In this document: positions 5,933 to 10,654 of the stretch, in pieces | How positions within the stretch are numbered: position 1 is the first letter of the stretch | How the letters are laid out: every line of letters starts with the position of its first letter | From: DATDAW01 sp036524675 | GTDB lineage: Bacteria > Verrucomicrobiota > Verrucomicrobiia > Chthoniobacterales > DASVRZ01 | NCBI GenBank assembly: GCA_036524675.1 | Contig: DATDBU010000189.1 | Coordinates: 1-10,654, forward strand | Reading direction: 5' to 3' | DNA length: 10,654 nt | Notes under the pieces: generated by a model | Database searches by the model: none | Seen by the model: only the letters and a program-made list of their open reading frames with translations | Told to the model about the DNA's origin: nothing | Translations under genes and position numbers: made by a program

Positions 5933-7375
5933 ATGGGAATGATTCTCCACACTTTTCTCCTTGCTGCTGCGGCTGCCCACGAGGCGCCGCATTCCGAATG
6001 GGCGTCTTCGGGCGTGATTTTCTGGCAGCTTTTTGTCATCGCCTTTCTGGTGTTCCTGAATGGCTTTTTCGTCGCGTCGGAATTTGCGCTCGTGAAAGTT
6101 CGCGGCAGCCAGATCGATGCCGCTGTGGAGGAAGGGGTTTCACGGGCGAAATTCGCGAAGCATGTTAACGAGCATCTCGACGCGTATCTTTCGGCGACGC
6201 AGCTCGGCATTACGCTGGCTTCACTCGGCCTTGGCTGGGTAGGCGAACCGTATTTGGCGCGTATGATTGAGCCGGTTTTTGTTAAGATCGGTCTCGGCAA
6301 TCCCACGGTGATCACGACGGCGTCGTTTGCGATCGCGTTCACGATCATCACATTTCTGCACATCGTGCTCGGCGAATTGACGCCAAAATCGTTAGCCATT
6401 CGCAAAGCCCTGGGCACGAGCCTAATGGTGGCGCAGCCGTTGGCGCTTTTCCACTGGCTGTTCCGTCCCGCGATCTGGCTGCTCAACGGTGCTGCAAACA
6501 AGGTCCTGAAATACGTCTTCAAGGTTAATCCCGTCGGAGAAACGGAGCTGGCGCACAGTGAAGAAGAATTGCGCCTTATTCTCACTGAAAGTGCGGAGTC
6601 TGAGGAAGTCAGCACGCTCGGCAAAGAAATCCTGATGAACGCCCTCGATATGCGCCGACGGGTCGTTCGCGACATCATGACGCCGCGTGGAGAGGTCGTT
6701 TTTCTCGATACCGGCGAGGATTTCGAGACCAATTTGAAAGTGGCGGTCGAATCCGGCCATACCCGGTTTCCCCTTTGCAAGGAGCATCTCGACAACACCA
6801 TTGGGCTGGTTCACCTCAAGGATTTGATGCGCGAAATTCAAAAGCCCGAAAAATCGCTCATCGCTTTGAAGCGCGATCTTTTGCCGGTGCCGGAAATGAT
6901 GCCGCTCGAGAAATTGCTCAAGCTTTTCCTAGGCAAACACGCGCACCTGGCGGTCGTTGTGGACGAATTCGGCGGCACCGTTGGGGTGGTTACTCTGGAC
7001 GATGTTCTTGCGGAATTGGTCGGCAATATTCAGGACGAATTTGATATCGAGGAAACGGAATTCCGGAAGATCAGCGACGATGAGTTTGTGGCGAAAGGAA
7101 GTCTTGGCCTCTACGAATTGCACGACCTTGCCGATCTAACGCTTGAAAGCACCGAAGTGAGCACCATTGGCGGGTATGTGACGCATCTGCTCGGTCATTT
7201 GCCGAAACAGGGCGAGCAGGTTCGAGTCGAGGACTACGTCGCGACAATTACGGATACCGACGGAAGGCGTGTTTTGCTGGTCCACTTCAAACGCGAGCCC
7301 AAAGAGGACGAACCGGAGGGGGAGTCCAAAGAGGACTCACGGAAGTCGGCGGAAGCGGAAAAGAGAAGAGAATAG
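5933..7375 (+). CDS. HlyC/CorC (CNNM-type) DUF21-CBS membrane protein
   Basis: This is a 480-residue inner-membrane protein of the family that includes CorC, YfjD/TlyC-like proteins and eukaryotic CNNM, which are linked to magnesium or other divalent-cation efflux. The domains in order are: an N-terminal hydrophobic stretch; a DUF21 transmembrane domain at about 28-200 with the hallmark NGFFVASEFALVKVR (43-57) and HIVLGELTPKSLAI (143-156); two CBS domains at about 244-300 (RDIMTPRGEVVFL) and 310-365 (VVVDEFGGTVGVVTLDDVLAELVG), which usually bind an adenine nucleotide; and a CorC_HlyC domain at about 380-455. The tail (453-480) is very rich in Lys and Glu and is coded partly by a 15-base near-duplicate (7295-7309 and 7322-7336). 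ATG at 5933 is the first start; another lies two codons later at 5939. The gene is convergent with pta, 30 bases apart. The substrate is not evident from sequence. Confidence 0.95.
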   Translation: MGMILHTFLLAAAAAHEAPHSEWASSGVIFWQLFVIAFLVFLNGFFVASEFALVKVRGSQIDAAVEEGVSRAKFAKHVNEHLDAYLSATQLGITLASLGLGWVGEPYLARMIEPVFVKIGLGNPTVITTASFAIAFTIITFLHIVLGELTPKSLAIRKALGTSLMVAQPLALFHWLFRPAIWLLNGAANKVLKYVFKVNPVGETELAHSEEELRLILTESAESEEVSTLGKEILMNALDMRRRVVRDIMTPRGEVVFLDTGEDFETNLKVAVESGHTRFPLCKEHLDNTIGLVHLKDLMREIQKPEKSLIALKRDLLPVPEMMPLEKLLKLFLGKHAHLAVVVDEFGGTVGVVTLDDVLAELVGNIQDEFDIEETEFRKISDDEFVAKGSLGLYELHDLADLTLESTEVSTIGGYVTHLLGHLPKQGEQVRVEDYVATITDTDGRRVLLVHFKREPKEDEPEGESKEDSRKSAEAEKRRE

Positions 7376-7405
7376 CTGGGACGTTACGGAGTGAACCGCG
7401 AAAAA

Positions 7406-8464
7406 CTACGCAGGAATGAACGCCTCCAGCGGTTCGTCGTGGGGATATAGTTTCCGATACTGAATCGCCTGCAAACCGGCGATCGCTGCCACGCCGACGA
7501 TTTCGTCCACCGTCGCACCCCGGGACAGTTCGGCTGCCGGCCGTGATAGACCCGTAAGCAACTGGCCGTAGATGTCCGGTTTTGCCAGGTAGTGCACCAG
7601 TTTGCTCGCGATGTTGCCGCTGTTTAAGTCGGGGAAAATCAGGACGTTGGCTTTGCCGGCTACTTCGCTGGACGGAATCTTTTTCTCGGCCACTTCGGGC
7701 AAAAGCGCAGCATCCGCCTGCAACTCGCCATCAATCGCCATGTCGAGCAATTGTTCATCGGCGATCTTTTTAGCCAGCGCCGTTGCGGCAGCCACCTTTT
7801 CGGTAAGCGGCATTTTGGCGCTTCCACGGGTCGAAAACGAAAGAAGTGCGACACGAGGCCGCGTCCCTGTGAGTTGGCGCGACAGGCGGCCTGTCTCGAC
7901 GGCGATGGCGGCCAGCTGTTGGACATCCGGATCCGGCACAACGGCGCAGTCACCCATGAACAACACCCCTTGATCGCCCAGCGTGTTGTCCTTCATCTCC
8001 ATGATCGTGCAGCTCGAAATCGTTTTAATATGCGGCAGAGGCGCGATGATCTGGATCAGCGGCCGCAGCAACGAACTCGAGAACGCTGACGCTCCGCCCA
8101 CCAGTGCATCGGCTTGACCATATTGAAGCATCATTGCTCCGAAGAAATTGGCATTCAGCATGAGCTCCCGGCAATTTGCGGGTCCCATCTTGCGGTAGCG
8201 CTCGAGTTTTTCCAGCCGGCCTACAAAGGTATCGAAATCCGATGCCGCCGGCGGATTGATGATCATCACGTGGTTCAGATCTACTCCGAGACTGCGGGCA
8301 GCCGATTCGATGGAGCTGCGGTCGCCGAGAAGAATGGGTGTTCCTAGTTTCAGGGAAGCGAATTTCCCGGCGGCTCTCAAGACGCGGGGTTCGGTGCCCT
8401 CGGGGAAAACAATGCGTTTGGGATGTCTGGCCAACTTCTCAAAAACGCTCTCAATAAATTTCAT
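7406..8464 (-). CDS. pta: Phosphate acetyltransferase
   Basis: This 352-residue cytoplasmic enzyme of the phosphate acetyl/butyryltransferase family interconverts acetyl-CoA plus phosphate with acetyl phosphate plus CoA, normally with acetate kinase (not in this window). Family signatures are RIVFPEGTEPRVLRAA (17-32), DALVGGA (119-125), ALLSFSTRGSAK (206-217), DGELQADAAL (245-254), LIFPDLNSGNIASKLVHYL (275-293) and GLSRPAAELSRGA (305-317). The last segments are the acetyl-transferase signature, which favours Pta over phosphate butyryltransferase. The length is that of the short single-domain Pta (about 330-350), without the N-terminal DRTGG/BioD-like extension of the enterobacterial enzyme. 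The ATG at 8464 opens with the normal MKFIESVFEKLARHPKRIVFPEG N-terminus (shown here only as a name, residues 1-23). The upstream gene is divergent, with 179 bases between. Confidence 0.95.
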   Translation of the reverse strand: MKFIESVFEKLARHPKRIVFPEGTEPRVLRAAGKFASLKLGTPILLGDRSSIESAARSLGVDLNHVMIINPPAASDFDTFVGRLEKLERYRKMGPANCRELMLNANFFGAMMLQYGQADALVGGASAFSSSLLRPLIQIIAPLPHIKTISSCTIMEMKDNTLGDQGVLFMGDCAVVPDPDVQQLAAIAVETGRLSRQLTGTRPRVALLSFSTRGSAKMPLTEKVAAATALAKKIADEQLLDMAIDGELQADAALLPEVAEKKIPSSEVAGKANVLIFPDLNSGNIASKLVHYLAKPDIYGQLLTGLSRPAAELSRGATVDEIVGVAAIAGLQAIQYRKLYPHDEPLEAFIPA

Positions 8465-8643
8465 AACCTGCGGGCAAGGTTGGCCACATTCCAGCGCCCG
8501 GACAAGCCATTATTCCTTACAATTCATCATCCCGAGTGGCATCCTGCGCGTATGGCTGTCGAATCGCATTTTCCGTCTGGCTTACCGATGCCGGTGGAAT
8601 TCAGGCTTTGCAGGCGGGCAAACGATCGAGAAACTCCCTCCCC
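8465..8643. other. Divergent intergenic region between pta and the secreted protein
   Basis: These 179 bases must hold the promoters for both divergent genes. An AATAAT on the minus strand (8514-8509) resembles a -10 box for pta but has no matching -35. The plus-strand frame of the next gene is open back to 8536, but those residues look like non-coding translation. I found nothing else. Confidence 0.5.
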
Positions 8644-9399
8644 ATGAGATTTCTCGTCGCCTTTTTCCTACTGGCTTTGGCTTCTTCCGCTTCGGCGCTG
8701 ACAGATTCTGAGCTGGATTCCATCGGACGTCGTGTGTGGCAGAATGAATGCGGCGGAACGCGCGATGGACTGACTTCATGGAATTCAGGAGAGAACTTTG
8801 CCTCTCTTGGGATTGGGCATTTTATTTGGTACCCGAAAGGCGTGGACGGTCCGTTTGAAGAAAGTTTTCCGAAACTGGTTGCCTATTTTCAGAAAAACGG
8901 CGTGCGGACTCCCCAATGGCTAGGGGGCGATTGTCCTTGGACGACGCGCGCACAATTTCAGGCGGCTTTTCGGGGGGACCGTTTGAGCGAATTGCGCAGT
9001 CTTCTAGCCAGCAACATACGGCTTCAGAGCCGGTTTCTTGCCCTGCGCATGCGCGATGCTCTACCGCAAATGCTGGCTGCAGCGCCAGCCAGCCAGAGGG
9101 AAAACATCCGACTGCAATTCCAGCGGCTCACCGTGACGGGGAATGGGACGTTTGCGCTGATCGATTACGTCAACTTTAAAGGCGAGGGGATCAAAAGCAC
9201 GGAGCGCTACAAAGGAGAAGGCTGGGGGCTTCTGCAGGTTCTCGCCGGAATGACAGGGTCGGGCGCCGGAGCAACGAAGGAATTTTCCGCCAGCGCCGTC
9301 CGCGTCCTCACGCGGCGTGTCGAAAACTCTCCTCCCAGCCGAGGCGAATCCCGCTGGCTACCCGGATGGAAAAATCGGGCCAGGGCATACACGGATTGA
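8644..9399 (+). CDS. Secreted protein, possibly lysozyme-like
   Basis: This is a 251-residue protein with a clear signal peptide (residues 1-18, hydrophobic core LVAFFLLALA, cleavage after SASA), so the mature form should be periplasmic or exported. I chose the ATG at 8644 because it starts at the signal peptide; a 36-codon longer frame from 8536 adds only unconserved residues. The mature N-terminus runs IGRRVWQNECGGT, a short loop, then ASLGIGHFIWYP. A Glu (E35) followed about 20 residues later by GIGH (56-59) is the active-site pattern of T4-type lysozymes, so peptidoglycan cleavage is a reasonable guess but no more. C36 and C97 (DCPW) could form a disulfide. Two other striking segments are FALIDYVNFKGEG and the YKGEGWGLLQVL that follows, and the C-terminus is RWLPGWKNRARAYTD. 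I recall proteins like this from other Gram-negatives, all uncharacterised. It stands alone. Confidence 0.88.
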   Translation: MRFLVAFFLLALASSASALTDSELDSIGRRVWQNECGGTRDGLTSWNSGENFASLGIGHFIWYPKGVDGPFEESFPKLVAYFQKNGVRTPQWLGGDCPWTTRAQFQAAFRGDRLSELRSLLASNIRLQSRFLALRMRDALPQMLAAAPASQRENIRLQFQRLTVTGNGTFALIDYVNFKGEGIKSTERYKGEGWGLLQVLAGMTGSGAGATKEFSASAVRVLTRRVENSPPSRGESRWLPGWKNRARAYTD

Positions 9400-9656
9400 T
9401 TACCGTCCTTGGCTGTCTCCAGACAATTTCATCACCAAGAAAGCGAAAAACTTGATTGGTGAATAGTGAAAAGTGAATGGTAGCGGCCATTTGCTGGAGA
9501 GCCGAGCCAATGCCGGAAAATATGGGTCTGCAGCAGTGTCTGGCGCCTTTCGTGTGCAGCAAGAGAAAACACGCAGGGCCGTAAAGAATTCATCACGCAA
9601 AATTGTTTCAAAAAAACTTCTTGCGATGTCGAAGTTTTTCATCAATATCCCGCCGC
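9400..9656. other. Intergenic region with a short tandem repeat
   Basis: About 250 bases lie between the secreted protein and the next gene. They contain a seven-base inverted repeat (TCACCAA at 9432-9438, TTGGTGA at 9456-9462) with a 17-base loop. No T-run follows on either strand, so it is not a typical terminator. The heptamer repeat at 9459-9479 overlaps its second arm. I saw nothing else. Confidence 0.5.
9459..9479 (+). repeat. Three tandem copies of a 7-base unit (GTGAAWR)
   Basis: GTGAATA, GTGAAAA and GTGAATG follow one another without a gap. Such heptamer arrays are common between genes in several bacterial groups and can vary in copy number by slippage. Three imperfect units are close to what chance allows. 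Confidence 0.45.
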
Positions 9657-10268
9657 GTGAAACGTATAAGGAAAGAAGTTTTGGTGGTCGGCGGGATTGG
9701 TCTGGCCGTGTTTGCGATGTGGACGTCCATTGGTCGGGCTCCGGTAAAATCAGCGCCCGGCACCGCTTCGAGCGCGTCAACGTCTGCCGCCGTGGTTGCA
9801 CAGGCTCCTTCTGCCGTTTCGCCAAATCTTCCGAGTCGTGCCGTCGACGACACGCTTTTGCCGGCCTCTCAACCGGAGCGCTCGACGAATATCATGGACA
9901 CGCCCGCCGGCGGCGACCGGGCTATTGCCGCTGTCTCCTATGCTGGCCGCAAATATTCGCTCCAGCCCACTCAGTATGGGTTCTTTGACCGGGTCCTGAT
10001 TGAGCCGTCCGCCAAGGTTCCCGTGCAAGTTACCTATCCCGATGGTGAACCTGGAGAAAAAGTGATCGTCGAAGTCGAGGACGGCGGACAGCTCGACAAT
10101 GATTCGATTCTGGCCGTTCAGGCGCTGGACGATGAAAAGCGTCTCGCGTTCGTTTTCCAGGCTACGGATCAGACGGGCATTTTCCGCGTCACACTGCGAA
10201 AAGGCGGCGACGTCAAGACGCTCAACTTCTGGGCCGGTCCTGAGCTGCCCATCGCGGCTGCCCGCTAG
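9657..10268 (+). CDS. Membrane-anchored protein with a predicted beta-sandwich domain
   Basis: This protein is about 203 residues long and its family is not recognised. The frame runs from TTG at 9603, but I prefer GTG at 9657: it gives a basic MKRIRKEV start directly before one hydrophobic segment (residues 8-24), a signal anchor. No Shine-Dalgarno site supports either choice. Residues 27-88 are an Ala/Ser/Pro/Thr-rich linker, as in proteins that span the periplasm or reach the surface. Residues 89-195 look like a single immunoglobulin-like or similar beta-sandwich: alternating strands such as RVLIEPS, VPVQVTYPDG, EKVIVEVEDGG, RLAFVFQATDQTGIFRVTL and VKTLNFWAG. No catalytic motif is visible. 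The next gene, a secreted RHS-type protein, begins 50 bases downstream on the same strand, so the two are probably co-expressed and this one may help anchor or chaperone it. That role is inference from position only. Confidence 0.8.
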   Translation: MKRIRKEVLVVGGIGLAVFAMWTSIGRAPVKSAPGTASSASTSAAVVAQAPSAVSPNLPSRAVDDTLLPASQPERSTNIMDTPAGGDRAIAAVSYAGRKYSLQPTQYGFFDRVLIEPSAKVPVQVTYPDGEPGEKVIVEVEDGGQLDNDSILAVQALDDEKRLAFVFQATDQTGIFRVTLRKGGDVKTLNFWAGPELPIAAAR

Positions 10269-10318
10269 TTTTTGCTTTTGCAACCGGTCGTTTGTCTTTT
10301 TTCCATCTCCCCATTCTC

Positions 10319-10654
10319 ATGAAGTTCATTCGCGTTCTCCTCTGCTTGCTCGCCTCTGTTTCTTTTGAATTTACCGTCCACGGACATCCGTGCGGTAACA
10401 ATCGCCAAGGCGGTCCCAGCTCCCCCAACGAATCCGGCCACAACGAAGATGATACCAAGGGGAAAGGTAAGGATCCCAGAGATCATGTTAACGATGAAGG
10501 AAGCGATCCGGTAACGGCTTACGGCGGCAATGAATACCGGACTATTACAGACCTCACCCTGCATGGAGCCGTTGGCAAGGAAGGCCTCTCATTCAAGCGC
10601 CACAGCACCAGCCGCTATATCAGTGGTGGCCAATTCTTTGGCCACGGTGCCAAT
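10319..10654 (+). CDS. Secreted RHS/YD-repeat protein, N-terminus (partial at window end)
   Basis: The frame starts at ATG 10319 and is open to the last base, giving 112 residues of what is likely a much longer protein. Residues 1-22 are a signal peptide (MKFIRVLLCLLASVSF core). A very hydrophilic, low-complexity stretch follows (about 24-66, rich in Asn, Gly, Asp, Lys and His). Then comes GNEYRTITDLTLHGAVGKEGLSF (70-92, named here by its ends), HSTSRYISGG and FFGHGAN. This order (a conserved Asp-Leu strand, a GAVG turn, an NSR/TSR motif and an FG-G) matches the start of the beta-strand region in secreted YD-repeat/RHS proteins I know from Verrucomicrobia. Such proteins form a large shell and often end in a variable, sometimes toxic, C-terminal domain. 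That end is outside the window, so a toxin role is not shown. Confidence 0.75.
   Translation, partial: MKFIRVLLCLLASVSFEFTVHGHPCGNNRQGGPSSPNESGHNEDDTKGKGKDPRDHVNDEGSDPVTAYGGNEYRTITDLTLHGAVGKEGLSFKRHSTSRYISGGQFFGHGAN

Noticed and set aside
5749..6801. A 350-codon open frame on the minus strand
   Set aside because: It is antisense to the clearly conserved CorC-like gene. Its protein is Arg/Ser-rich with no domain, as expected for a shadow of a GC-biased gene.
8536..8643. 36-codon N-terminal extension of the secreted protein
   Set aside because: The signal peptide begins at 8644; residues before it would bury it and look like intergenic translation.
9777..10283. A 168-codon minus-strand frame
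   Set aside because: It is antisense to the anchored beta-sandwich protein and has no signal or domain; the plus-strand frame has a sensible anchor, linker and domain order.
10265..10564. A 99-codon minus-strand frame with two hydrophobic stretches
   Set aside because: It overlaps the whole N-terminus of the RHS-type gene. The hydrophobic look comes from reading the hydrophilic Asn/Asp/Gly/Lys linker backwards.

Overview
The window looks like a chromosomal segment of a Gram-negative bacterium, most likely of the Verrucomicrobiota. This is inferred from the secreted YD-repeat (RHS-type) protein beginning at the right edge, from moderately GC-rich coding sequence with few clear Shine-Dalgarno sites, and from the mix of genes. 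There are no RNA genes, CRISPR arrays or intact insertion sequences. Most genes are housekeeping or envelope genes on both strands.

Left part (1-3990). The 3' end of purU (formyltetrahydrofolate deformylase) enters on the plus strand. Facing it on the minus strand is a large locus made of two open frames, 3990-2656 and 2506-407. They read best as two halves of one membrane protein of about 1194 residues: an N-terminal signal anchor, a large extracytoplasmic part with a region like a periplasmic ligand-binding domain, and about eight C-terminal membrane segments. The second frame stays open for 60 codons above its ATG, back to an A6 run that forms the -1 slippery heptamer A-AAA-AAT in the first frame. 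The break is therefore a programmed frameshift, a real one-base deletion, or a homopolymer sequencing error.

Middle (3991-7375). A gene-free stretch of about 500 bases holds a near-perfect 22-bp palindrome. It is followed by four plus-strand genes: an aquaporin-family channel whose second NPA box lacks the usual arginine, zinc-free ribosomal protein S14 (rpsN), a small FmdB-type zinc-ribbon protein, and a HlyC/CorC (DUF21-CBS-CBS-CorC) membrane protein.

Right part (7376-10654). Phosphate acetyltransferase (pta) lies on the minus strand, convergent with the CorC-like gene. It is divergent from a secreted protein with a possible lysozyme-like active-site pattern. After a short intergenic region with a three-unit heptamer repeat come a membrane-anchored protein with a predicted beta-sandwich domain and, 50 bases later, the N-terminus of a secreted RHS/YD-repeat protein cut off by the window end. 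These last two genes probably form a surface-protein pair.

The main candidates for something undescribed are the split sensor-like membrane protein with its slippery site, the secreted lysozyme-like protein, and the beta-sandwich/RHS pair.
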